From Arenicola marina (lineage: Eukaryota; Annelida; Polychaeta; Arenicolidae), in contig OZ025248.1 in assembly GCA_964019135.1 (NCBI GenBank), positions 41,223,670 through 41,287,669 on the forward strand: DNA of 64,000 nt, given 5' to 3'. Positions 12,970 to 24,700 of this stretch are shown piece by piece; position 1 is the stretch's first letter; every line of letters starts with the position of its first letter. The translations under genes and the position numbers were made by a program. Below the pieces are notes generated by a model. The model ran no database searches. It saw only the letters and a program-made list of their open reading frames with translations, and was not told where the DNA came from.

Positions 12970-13340
12970 TAGAACTATTCAAACAGTTGTTGCCGTCCGA
13001 AATCATGTCAGAATCTAACATTGTAATATCTTAAGGCCTGAGGGGAATCATTGTCCATTCTTATCACTCCATTGCCTAGGGCCTGCTCAGCATCCATAAA
13101 TAGTGTAATAAACCAGTGAATAACACCCGGGTTGTGACGTAGTGCACACAACTGCCAACTTACGGCAACCATACTACTACACCAAGTTTGGTGTACTAAT
13201 ATCTATGCTTACGGTCAGCTGTCAAACAATAAATAATTTTCTGCCACAGTAATCATAACATTTCTAAGCAAACGCTACGAATCATTTAAATGTGAATGCT
13301 AATCTATCATTTCAGCATACTGGTTCGCTCTAACATGAAA
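12970..13340 (+). repeat. old dispersed repeat, copy A
   Basis: Clearly related to 18010-18310 in the same orientation: both carry AT.ATGTCAGAAT.TAA.ATTGTAATA, then TTGCCTRGGGCC, GTGACGTARTRCACA and ATGTKAATGCT blocks in the same order. No coding potential was seen; probably an ancient non-autonomous element. Confidence 0.6.
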
Positions 13341-13442
13341 GAACTACAGTTAATAGCGAGCTCTTACTATTAGTCATGTATATGTTTGATTGAGAAACGC
13401 TCTGGCACATGTAAATTGGAGGGTAATGTGTACGAAAGTAGA

Positions 13443-13490
13443 TGTGAAAATCATGATGTCGCCACCGGGAATCGAACCAATATTTGTCAT
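13443..13490. repeat. SINE-like fragment
   Basis: GTGAAAATCATGATGTCGCC followed by ACCGGGAATCGAACC matches 58152-58185 closely and carries a reversed B-box-like sequence. Confidence 0.4.
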
Positions 13491-13649
13491 TTTTCATTTG
13501 TCGCATACAAATTTCAAGTGACTCATTTCAGCCGTGAGGGGACATGGTGACGCATTGTAAATATATAGTGAGCAGATTACGCAATATTTTATTTAAATTA
13601 ATGCCACTGGTCTATCTCTCTCATATGTCTGTCTGTTATTGTTACACAG

Positions 13650-14790
13650 AGGCCGCGGTGCGACAGACGGTTCCCGGCCTCGGTGGTCTGTGACTGGGAG
13701 AGAGGCCAGCATGTGTGACGTCACACTTGGCTGCCGGGCCCCCTGCTCCACCCCCGCGCCCAGCCACCCTCACGTCGTCAACGTCGCCATGTTGGAGAAA
13801 TCCATCGCCACATCCGTCATGGCGGACCGGAAGCCACCGAGTGAGGTCATGACCCCGCGCTACCTGATGGCGAAGAGCAACCCAGGGTTGTTTAGCGCCG
13901 TGTCGACCGGGGCGTCATGTGGGAGTTTGCCGTATCGGACCACAGTGCCGTTACAACGGACCGTGTGTCTGGGCCAAACAGAGGCCGCCAACGAACGAGA
14001 CATCCGGGAACCTCGGAGGATATCTCTAGACGCTTTGGACTCGAAGGGCTCAACTTTAAATATCGTGTCACGTGGTCACGCGAGAAGACGAGATGCAGCT
14101 AAGCGATTCAGAGTGACACATTCTGGTGGTAGTCATGGCGATAACAGTGGGCGTCACGGTGATAGTGGCGATGCAAGGTCTTCTTCCCAAAGGTCAAGGT
14201 CGCCGGCGCGCGCAGTGCGTCGCCATGGTGAGTTGCCGGCCATCGTTACGTCCTCGTGTTGCATTGTGGATAAGCTTAAAGGCCGCAGACGCGACCTCAA
14301 CATTCCTGTCACAGACTGTCAGGAGTCGTCGGGCGTGTTACCAATGATTCCTTCCATCCAGACCGCGGGAGCGACATCGATTGGGGCTTTTAAACTGAAA
14401 TCGTCCCCAAATACTGTCCCCAAAGGCGCATCAGCTGTGACAAATCAAGCGGGTTGTCACGTCCATGAATTAGTTTTAGACGTCGGCCGGTACAGAAGAA
14501 CAACATGTACGGATTCTTCTTCACATCTGAATCAGCGGCTTGTGGCTTTCTGTAGCCACCTGGTGAGTGGGAATGAAACTTGCCTACATCACGCGACTGA
14601 TCAGCTTCTTGAAACAGCCCGCGTTTGCCATGTGACTATGTCGCTATGCGACCTTGACCAGTCGAAGAGTGGAGCATGGACATTTGGGCCGAGGGTGGCG
14701 AGGAAGGTAACACAGGCGAGGAAGACGACACAGGTGCGAAGGAGGCGACAGGATCACAGACGCGGAGGTAACCCAGACGCAAATCCGTAG
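13650..14790 (+). CDS. unidentified long reading frame, possible terminal exon of a plus-strand gene
   Basis: A polypyrimidine stretch and TTACACAG at 13642-13649 make a good acceptor. The frame then stays open for about 380 codons to TAG at 14788-14790, and AATAAA follows at 14925. The sequence is not a tandem array, unlike most long frames here. The predicted protein is Arg/Ser-rich (for example SSSQRSRSPARAVRR about halfway) with no domain I recognise; the first in-frame Met after the acceptor is at 13711. It lies tail-to-tail with TMTC2. It could be a lineage-specific gene's last exon, a TE-derived frame or chance; no upstream exon was found. Confidence 0.35.
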
Positions 14791-16374
14791 ATTGCGCTTC
14801 CCTTGGTAGAGGGCGCCACCCCCGGCCGTGTTAAGGGACGAACCATTTGATACACAGGGGACAGGGGGTGGGGGGGGGGCGCTATGTTACACAATGACAA
14901 ATTTGACCGTGAAATTTGCCAACAAATAAAAAGATCCGATCAGCAAAAACTGCCCGTCCATTTCATTTAAACAAACTCATTACAAAGCAAGATGTTCTGT
15001 AATTTGTATACACCATGTCAAATAAGTATATTCTGTCTTGAATTTAAATCCTGAAAGCCTGTGGGCAACCCGGAGAGTAGCAAGTTTGTTCACCGGAGCA
15101 GAAGTTGGTGGCCGGCTCTATATCCCTGTGCGCCTGTTCGCTGTTCGGTATTCTGTGTGATGCCGACCGCGGCTCGCTAGGACGTCCGCGCGCGTTAAAA
15201 TAGTAAAATAGAGCGAAAATTGGAAATAATTAGATCGTTTCTAAAATGTAAAAAATGTAAGATGGCTCATGTAAGTAGGCTACTTTAAATCTGTAAATAG
15301 AGAATACCGAAGTAAGAAATGAAATTCGTCTGTCTAGGTAAAGTTCCCTATTCGCGTTCTATTGCGCGTGTAGGAGCTGGATAGCAAGACCGGCATTACG
15401 TCACAGTCTCGGGCCTAATAAACTCTTTAAAACGTCTATATATGTCCAGCTTTTATGATTCAGACGCATTGATCAACGGCAACCAAGTCTGAACTGCAAC
15501 GTCATTGAATCGCTCAGGTCGTTGACGGTCTGTGAGGGGATACCACAGGACGTAAGGCCGGTCTTACCAGGGCCATGACACATGAAGCACTGAACAAGCG
15601 AGTTCCTCATGATACACAAATCAACATATCGGCTTTTCAAATGAGGACAGACGACATTCTCACGGACTGTGGAAATAGTTTATTGCGGTAATGAAGCTCG
15701 AGAAGGTTGGATCGAGTCAGACACAAGGCTTGGTTGATGCCATGTCTCACACGACAGGGATCACGCGGACTGACGACCACGCAGTCCGCTCCCAGAGGAC
15801 AGAGCCCATGATATGCAAGTTGAAGTGGGGCACGCAGTGAGGACTGATACACACAGCACATGGCCTGGTAGCTACAGGTAGCGATAGGCAGCTATAGGCA
15901 ACCGTCATACAGCACTCACAGTCAAAGTCACACAAATAGTCCACCTTATATATCTAGGATCTATATCAAGGCTTCCAAAATCTGTGTTTAAAATGTAATG
16001 GACATGTTGTCTGATATTGTATATCAGGGCCACATCTTTAAGAAATCTTTGCATTATCAATTGTATCTTTGCCTCACCCTATAACTTGGGTTATATTACA
16101 TATAACTGAGTTACAGGGTGATATTCGGCAGCATTGACCAATTTATTCTAGAGCTGTATTACATGTTAATACGACACAGTCATTAATCCATCGCTACTGA
16201 AGTAATTCATGCTTCTCGCAAAATGTAATCATTATTTTTCCCTGCATACGAGACTAGATCGATGAATAAATTTACAACCTTCATGTCCCAAGACAAAGTT
16301 AACGCTTGAAAGGAACATAAATTACTTGGTGCTTGATGCCGCCTATGTTCACACAAGATCTACCGTGGGCCAAG
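14791..16374. other. non-repetitive intergenic sequence
   Basis: No gene seen. It contains AATAAA at 14925, a poly-G run at about 14867 and an imperfect palindrome of about 45 bp centred near 16098 (CACCCTATAACT.GGTTATAT and its complement). Confidence 0.5.
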
Positions 16375-16487
16375 GAACATGCCGGAACGAGGAATGGATG
16401 AAACATGCCCCAGATTGGGTTGCCAGGCCGGGATTCGAACCCAGAATCTGTGGTCTAGTGCGCTAACCTCTACACCAAGGAGGGCAA
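16375..16487 (-). repeat. tRNA-derived SINE
   Basis: On the minus strand, a tRNA-like head with A box TGTAGAGGTTAGCGCACTAG and B box GGTTCGAATCCCG is followed by a body GGGGCATGTTTCATCCATTC and TTCCTTGGCCCA. Similar bodies occur at 36340-36456, 38344-38520 and 57985-58105. It does not fold as an intact tRNA by eye. Confidence 0.65.
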
Positions 16488-17284
16488 AACCCCTTAAACC
16501 GACATACCGGCGAAGTGGAGCCATCAAATGGAGCAGAGACTACTGATACTGTATGTACCTAGACAGTTCCCTGGTTACCACTCACATACCTACCGACACA
16601 CAAACACGATAACCTCCACTGCGCTGTTTAACAGCAGACCATAATGCAGTGAAACAAAAGAAACCAAAGCAAACAGAGGGACGAATCAGTCGGTAGACAC
16701 CTCACCAGGCCACCTACGTACATCCGTTAGCACCATGATTGATATCGAGATAGAAACACACACACAAACAGAATCTTATAGAGTCCTATCGGACTTCCGA
16801 CTGCAACACGAATCGGTTTACACTGACTGTGTCAAATATAACATGCAATTATCAATCTGAAGACAACGCTTAAAACTATATACAGTACACAAGGCCGCTC
16901 CACTAAATCTTAAAGCATCACAGCTTTTCAATTGTATTTTAGCCTTATGCTCCTTTATTTACATACAAACTTTAATAAATAGACAAAGAACGACTAACTT
17001 TATATTACACACGACTTGAAATAACCATTAGACATAAATACACCAAGGTCTGTAAGACCATGAGAACAGTTACTTAACTGCTGGGATTGTCGTAGCAACA
17101 TCAGAATGACACCGGGGCACATGTTCTAAAACAACTATTAAACCATTACCCTTTTGTCTGACCAGATAAGACATCCTGTAGAGTCAGCCGATGTATTACA
17201 TCGACATATATTCATGTTCGTCCAAACTCTAAAAACAGCAAGTGTAAAAATTACCTTTAAAGCGTTGAGCAAGGCCCAGACACA
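16488..17284. other. intergenic sequence, nothing recognised
   Basis: AT-rich, no array, no credible exon. An AATAAA on the minus strand near 16955 could be an alternative distal poly(A) signal for TMTC2, with little support. Confidence 0.4.
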
Positions 17285-17550
17285 ATTATAACGCACGTAG
17301 TGCAGTTAAGACAAATCATAACGCACGTAGTGCAAGGCTTAGACAGAATCATAACGCACGTAGCGCAAGGTTTAGACACAATCATAACGCACATAGCGCA
17401 AGGTTTAGACACAATCATAACGCACGTAGCGCAAGGTTTAGACACAATCATAACGCACGTAGCGCAAGGTTTAGACACATTCATAATGCACGTAGTGCCA
17501 GGTTTAGTCACAATCAAAACGCACGTAGTGCTAGGCCTAGAATCCGTCAT
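17285..17550. repeat. 33-bp minisatellite
   Basis: About eight copies of a 33-bp unit with ATAACGCACGTAGCGCAAGG and GTTTAGACACAATC. Confidence 0.9.
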
Positions 17551-17842
17551 AACGGCGCCCAACTAAGGTGCTAGGCACGCGCATCATCAGCTTATTATGT
17601 AGGTACTTAATGTAGACGTGTTATAACGAGAAGCCACAAGGTGACACACAGCTGCAGAGCTCCCTGATCAGACTACACGTGCTACCCTGCGGCCAGCCGG
17701 CGCCTCTCCCGGGTACCATGTAATGATATGGCTCGGTTTGGTCCGCGCTTCGCCATCGTTTCGGTTAATGACTAGGAATATCACGAGCATTGCGACTCAG
17801 CCACTGAAGGCCGAGACACTAGATGCGTCAAAAGTCACGTGA

Positions 17843-18527
17843 TTTATTCACGTCAAGGCTGCGTTGTGAGCCATTTCTCACGCCGTATGCATGTAACACA
17901 GTTTGTGACGTCATAGACAATATCTCTGACGTCAGCTTACGCGGCAAAGCCAAAAGTTACGTGCCCACACCGCTCGGCGGAGCCACTGCCCTGTCGTTTG
18001 GTGCCATTAAAGTTATTTTTCGCCAAAATTATGTCAGAATTTAAAATTGTAATAATCCATAGCATGATTAGTGGAAGAATTATCTATTCTTGTCGCCAAA
18101 ATTAATTGCCTGGGGCCACAGCATCTTTAAACTTGCACAATAAAATAATATACTACACATATATCTGTGACGTAATACACATAGCTTCCAAATAATGATC
18201 AGCGAAATATTATTTTTCTGCAACATTTGTCATTCCATTTGATACAAATGTTACGATTTCGTTGCATGTTAATGCTCATTTTTCATTGCAGCATGTTATA
18301 CATATTTCTTAATTGCAATATCCGTTTAAATAACTTTTAACAAACTGTTGCCACTCCTGTACGCGTGTTAATGAAGAGTTCACGGCTATCTATTCAACCT
18401 CTGTGTAAGGTGGACGACCGCTGACAGGACTGCCAGGACTTCACCCCCCCCCCCACCAGCCCGCCCCCAACACATCGGATGTCGTGTACACAGAACCGCT
18501 TCCCACGTTCGCCGCCAGACGACGCCG
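17843..18527 (-). other. probable TMTC2 3' UTR with candidate poly(A) signal
   Basis: Sequence follows the TMTC2 stop on the minus strand; an AATAAA hexamer on that strand lies at 17848-17843, about 680 bases downstream. A diverged copy of a dispersed repeat (18010-18310) sits inside. No transcript evidence is available, so the end point is a guess. Confidence 0.3.
18010..18310 (+). repeat. old dispersed repeat, copy B (in probable TMTC2 3' UTR)
   Basis: Second diverged copy of the element at 12970-13340. It falls between the TMTC2 stop and the candidate poly(A) signal and so may be transcribed antisense as part of the TMTC2 message. Confidence 0.6.
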
Positions 18528-18707
18528 CTATGGGGCGCCACCGTCCTTGCGCGCCTTGTGCATCAGGTTGCGTAACTTCTTCAGGTTGGCTTGTGTGATG
18601 GTGTCGTCGGGCCGGAGCCTCAGGGCGGCCTGGTAGCTCAGCTCAGCCTCGTCCAGATTGCCGTTAAAGTGTAGCATGGCGCCCAGGTTCATGTGCGCAG
18701 CCGCCTC
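18528..18707 (-). CDS. TMTC2: TMTC2 last coding exon (terminal TPR and C-terminus)
   Basis: The acceptor is ttttgggcag. Sixty codons including the TAG stop at 18530-18528. It encodes [20 protein letters not shown], then a TPR ending [20 protein letters not shown] and a short basic tail ending GGAP. The LRPDD.ITQ.NL.KL.N.M signature matches the TMTC2 C-terminus. Confidence 0.93.
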   Translation of the reverse strand, partial: EAAAHMNLGAMLHFNGNLDEAELSYQAALRLRPDDTITQANLKKLRNLMHKARKDGGAP

Positions 18708-21700
18708 CTGCCCAAAACAGACGACCACGTCAAGGTCAAGGGCATCACACAAAAACAAAAAGTAAATAGCGAGGAACTCACAACAACATTATCAAATATA
18801 CGCTTACATTAGGGTTGATTATTTGCCACGATAAGGGCACTTTAACTTTAATGAAGTTCATAACTAACTATGTTACTAAATTATTAAAATGGTACCAGAT
18901 TTAGAGAATGTAACACTGGGAACGATTCTCAGCGGATCCATTATATATTCATGACAGTTTCATGTCGTGTGGCACTACAGTACACTTATGGTATATGATG
19001 ACTGAAGACGCCCATTATCAAGGCAATATGTGCACTCTACCAATTGAAAACGAAGCCTTATTAAATCAATATGCTTCATCATTGCTGGAGAGTGATCACC
19101 TACATCTGGGCGAATCGCCACCCCCGTCTTGTAGAATGTCTCCGCCTCCAGGTTCCTGCCAGCTTGTCTGTGGACAGAGCGACGGGGCCATAACGCCTTG
19201 CAATATACATATAACTAGCAATTAATATAGCAATATAGCAACATACATATAACTAGCAATGCACACTACTACTGACCAGCGGCTACACTGAAGTGAAGGT
19301 AGGTATCGGTAATTACACCAGATGAAGATGTTGTAGACTAGCCATAGTGTCGCAGTATATCAAGATGACCTGGGGTCACATATCCCCCCAGCACGTCGGG
19401 TTTGGGTTGATGGTGTGGGAAATAAGTGCTGAATACATCAAGGTGGGCACCATGGAGGGGACACGCCACCGCACGTGGCTCACCTGAGGGCGTTGGCGGT
19501 GTTGAAGACGAGCTCGAAGTCGTCCGGCTTGAGAGCGGCGGCCGCCAGGTAGCGCTCCGCAGCCTCCTGGGGCCGGCGACTCTCACTGAGGAACTGACCT
19601 AGGACAAGGACGAGACAGTCAGAGGGCAGTCACAGTCAGAGGGCAGTCACAGTCAGAGGGCAGTCACAGTCACTGGGCAGTCACATTCACTGGGCTGTCA
19701 CAGTCACTGGACAGTTACAGGGGGCAGTCACAGTCACTGGACAGTTACAGAGGGCAGTCAGTCACTGGATTGTTACAAAGGGCAGTCACAGAGGGCAGTC
19801 ACAGAGGGCAATCACAGTAACTGGACAGTTACAGAGGGCAGTCACAGAGGGCAGTCACATAGGGCAGTCACAGAGGGCAGTCACAATCACTGGACAGTTA
19901 CAGAGGGCAGTCACAGAGGGCAGTCACAGTCACTGGGCAGTCACAGAGGGCAGTCACAGTCACTGGGCAGTTACAGAGGGCAGTCACATAGGGCAATCAC
20001 AGTCACTGGGCAGTTACAGAGGGCAGTCACAGAGGGCAGTCACAGAGGGCAGTCACAATCACTGGACAGTTACAGAGGGCAGTCACAGAGGGCAGTCACA
20101 GTCACTGGGCAGTCACAGAGGGCAATCACAGTCACTGGGCAGTCACAGAGGGCAGTCACAGAGGGCAGTCAGTGAGTAGGCGGTCACAGTGAGCCGTATG
20201 TTAACAATCCTCAGAACCATTGTACCATGGCCAACACGTCAGCCAATGGTGTGCACACATACACAACACGTCAGCCAATGGTGTGCACACATACACAACA
20301 CGTCAGCTAATGGTGTGCACACATACACAACACGTCAGCCAATGGTGTGCACACATACACAACACGTCAGCCAATGGTGTGCACACATACACAACACGTC
20401 AGCCAATGGTGTGCACACATACACAACACGTCAGCTAATGGTGTGCACACATACACAACACGTCAGCCAATGGTGTGCACACATACACAACACGTCAGCC
20501 AATGGTGTGCACACATACACAACACGTCAGCCAATGGTGTGCACACATACACAACACGTCAGCTAATGGTGTGCACACATACACAACACGTCAGCCAATG
20601 GTGTGCACACATACACAACACGTCAGCCAATGGTGTGCACACATACACAACACGTCAGCTAATGGTGTGCACACATACACAACACGTCAGCCAATGGTGT
20701 GCACACATACACAACACGTCAGCCAATGGTGTGCACACATACACAACACGTCAGCCAATGGTGTGCAGACATACACAACACGTCAGCTAATGGTGTGCAC
20801 ACATACACAGCGACAACAGATGAGTAGAGATTAATAAGAGAAAAAACAATAATACCTCGTTATGACGTCACCGAGTCACGTGCCCTTACCGTAGTGTTGT
20901 AGGACGCTGCTGTCGTCCGGCGCCACCTGGTGGGCCTTCTGGAACCACGACTCGGCTTCCTGCAGCAGTCCCTGACAAACACCAAACATGACAACTGTAG
21001 CCTTCATCTCCCAAACACCAAACATGGCCACTGTAACCTTCATCTCTCAGACCAAAAACACAGGTATTTCTTTGAACGAATGAGTTCTACCTGGCCACTG
21101 TAGAATTTATGTTAAAATATTATCCTCTCGAAATTTTTTCTTCACTGTGATGACGTAACGTAAGTGCATGAAACGGCATGAAATAAAGATTATCATTATT
21201 ATTAAAAAAATGGGCCACCAAAGGTTACCTTCTTATGGAGCAGCTTGCCCATGGTAAGGTTGGCTGGGATGTGGTCGGCTATCTAAGGTTACCTTCTTAT
21301 GGAGCAGCTTGCCCATGGTAAGGTGGGCTGGGATGTGATCGGTTATCTAAGGTTACCTTCTTATGGAGCAGCTTGCCCATGGTAAGGTGGGCTGGGATGT
21401 GGTCGGCTAACTAAGGTTACCTTCTTATGGAGCACTTTCCCCATGGTGAGGTGGGCTGGCATGTGGTCGGCTCTCTAAGGTTACCTTCTTATGGAGCAGC
21501 TTGCCCATGGTGAGGTGGGCTGGGATGTCGTCGGTTATCTAAGGTTACCTTCTTATGGAGCAGCTTGCCCATGGTCAGGTGGGCTATCTAAGATTACCTT
21601 CTTATGGAGCAGCTTGCCCATGGTCAGGTGGGCTATCTAAGGTTACCTTCTTATGGAACAGCTTGCCCATGGTCAGGTGGGCTATCTAAGGTTACCTTAT

Positions 21701-24700
21701 GGAGCAGCTTGCCCATGGTAAGGTGGGCTATCTAAGGTTACCTTCTTATGGAGCAGCTTGCCCATGGTAAGGTGGGCTGGGATGTGATCGGTTATCTAAG
21801 GTTACCTTCTTATGGAGCAGCTTGCCCATGGTAAGGTGGGCTGGGATGTGGTCGGCTAACTAAGGTTACCTTCTTATGGAGCAGCTTGCCCATGGTAAGG
21901 TGGGCTGGGATGTGGTCGGCTAACTAAGGTTACCTTCTTATGGAGCACTTTCCCCATGGTGAGGTGGGCTGGCATGTGGTCGGCTCTCTAAGGTTACCTT
22001 CTTATGGAGCAGCTTGCCCATGGTGAGGTGGGCTATCTAAGGTTATCTTCTTATGGAGCAGCTTGCCCATGGTGAGGTGGGCTATCTAAGGTTACCTTTT
22101 TATGGAGCAGCTTGCCCATGGTCAGGTGGGCTGGGATGTGGTCGGTCTTGGCCTTCAGGGCCTCTCGGTACCAGTGCTCAGCCTCATCCAGACGCTCCAG
22201 CTTGGAATACGCCTCACCTAGCGAGAACGACAGAAAGCCACCTATTATTATAATTATTGTAACTCCGTCATAGTAATACAGGCATACATAGGAAGGAAGA
22301 GCGATAAAAAGACAGAGAGAGAGAGAGAGAGAGGGGGGGGCGAGAGAGAGTAGAGGTGGCGGACAGTAAGTAATAAGTCAGCGAATTGAAACAAGCCATC
22401 TTAGACATTGGTACACGAGGTACTCGTACCTCAATTGGGGTCATGGCGTTTGCCATAGACACCTGCAACCTGTAACTCCCTCGCCAGTGACCTCCCTAAG
22501 GTGACCTGTCACTCCCTCGTCAGTGACCTCCCTAAGGTGACCTGTAACTCCCTCGTCAGTGACCTCCCTAAGGGATACCTGTAACTGCCTCCTCAGTGAC
22601 CTCCCTAAGGTGACCTGTAACTCCCTTGTCAGTGACCTCCCTAAGGGATACCTGTAACTGCCTCGTCAGTGACCTCCCTAAGGTGACCTGTAACTCCCTG
22701 GTCAGTGACCTCCCCAGGGTGACCTGTAACTCCCTCGCACAGTGACCTCCCTAAGGGATACCTGTAACTGCCTCGTCAGTGACCTCCCCAGGGTGACCTG
22801 TAACTGCCTCGTCAGGGACCTCCCTAAGGGATACCTGTAACTGCCTCGTCAGTGACCTCCCTAAGGGATACCTGTAACTGCCTCCTCAGTTATCTCCCTA
22901 AGGGATACCTGTAACTGCCTCCTCAGTGACCTCCCCAGGGTGACCTGTAACTGTATTGTCAGTTACCTCTCTATGGTGACCCGTAAGTGCCATGTCAGTG
23001 ACCTCCCTAAGGTGACCTGTAACTGCCTTGTCAGTGACCTCTTTACAGTGACATGTAACTGCCTTGACAGTGACCTCTCTAAGGTGACCTGTAGCTCACT
23101 TGTCAGCGATCTCCTTAAAGTGACCTGTAATTCCCTTGTCTGTGACCTCCTGAAGGTGACCTGTAACTCCCTTGTCTGTGACCTCCCGAAGGTGACTTGT
23201 AACTCCCTTGTCTGGGACCTCCCTAAGGTGACATGTCATTCCCTTGTCTGTGACTTCCCTAAGGTGACATGTAACTGCCTTGTCTGTGACCTCCCTAAGG
23301 TGACCTTTAACTGTTTTGTCGTTCTTTTTCTGCGCACTACACTTGCAGTGAGTCAATAACCAAAAGAGCTGAACCCAGCGAGAAATGCTTTCCATGGTGT
23401 TGCTAATGAAATCCCCCAAGAGTGAAAATGAAATCCCATCTGGCCAAGGGTACCCTAGGACGTGACCACTGTAGAACCTAATGTACTCTCAGACACGGCG
23501 AACCAATACATCTAGTCACGATGTAGAAAGGTCCATAAGACCATGAGCTTACAGGAGTCACATCAGCAAAGACCATGGTTCACAGAGCTTACAGGACAGT
23601 CAGGTCCACACAGACCATGGTCCACAAGGCTTACATGACAGTCAAGTCCACACAGACAATGGACAGACCATGGTTCACAGAACTTACAGGGCAGTCAGGT
23701 CCACACAGACCATGGTTCGCAGAGCGTACAGGGCAGTCAGGTCCACACAGACCATGGTCCACAAAGCTTACATGACAGTCAAGTCCACACAGACCATGGG
23801 CAGACCATTGGTTCACAGAACTTACAGGACAGTCAGGTCCACACAGACCATGGTTCGCAGAGCGTACAGGACAGTCAGGTCCACACAGACCATGGTCCAC
23901 AAAGCTTACATGACAGTCAAGTCCACACATACCATGGACAGACCATGGTTCACAGAGCTTACAGGACAGTCAGGTCCACACAGACCATGGACATACCATA
24001 TTCCAGAGAGCTTACAGGACAGTCCACACAGACCATGGTGGACAGACCTTGGAGTGGTACTTGGCATACAGAGGTGGGGTTGCCACCCCACAGCCTCGCG
24101 CTGTACGCATGCGCACATCAGTACCAGTATGGCCCCGACCAGTCAGCTTCCTGGTTATATTTATTGGACAGAAATAATGACATGAGCGCGCGGGCGCCAA
24201 ATAAGGATATTCAAAGCCTATTTGATTATCAGCCAGTTTTGCTTGACGTTTTCTCTGCCATGTCTCAGCGCCAACATGGAAAGAACAATGAGAGCTTACG
24301 AGAGTTGTTGGGAGGGGGCATGGGAGTGGGTTGGAGAGGGGGGGGCATGCGAGTGGGCTGGGGGCAGGGCAAGGAAATGCTGTGGATGGAATGGGGATGG
24401 GGGGTGGGGGTGAGGGAGCGGGGACGCAAGCGGGGAGGGATGAGCAACGGGCACATGCAGACAGGGACCCTGAGTGGATGTGGGTGCAATGGGGGAAGGC
24501 ATGGGTAGTGAGCGTCTGGATGGGGCTGCCGGGGGGGGGGGGGCAGGCGGTTGTTGTCGTTAGGACAGCTGGCATGGTATCTAATAGACAGCCTCGCCTG
24601 GATTAAAGGCTGGTGTGGGCTGGGGTTAGGGATGCAGCAGGCATGTAGAGGAGCGTGGGCGTGGGCTTGTTACGGGTGGGGGACCAGGTGTGCGTCGGGT

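Noticed and set aside
16375..16487. Functional tRNA gene on the minus strand
   Set aside because: A and B boxes are present but the arms do not pair well by eye and a shared SINE body follows; related copies occur elsewhere in the window.
19104..19107. Alternative exon 12 donor four bases further (GTAG|gtgatc)
   Set aside because: It would put exon 13 out of frame; the GAT|gtaggt donor keeps the conserved spacing before MNLGA.
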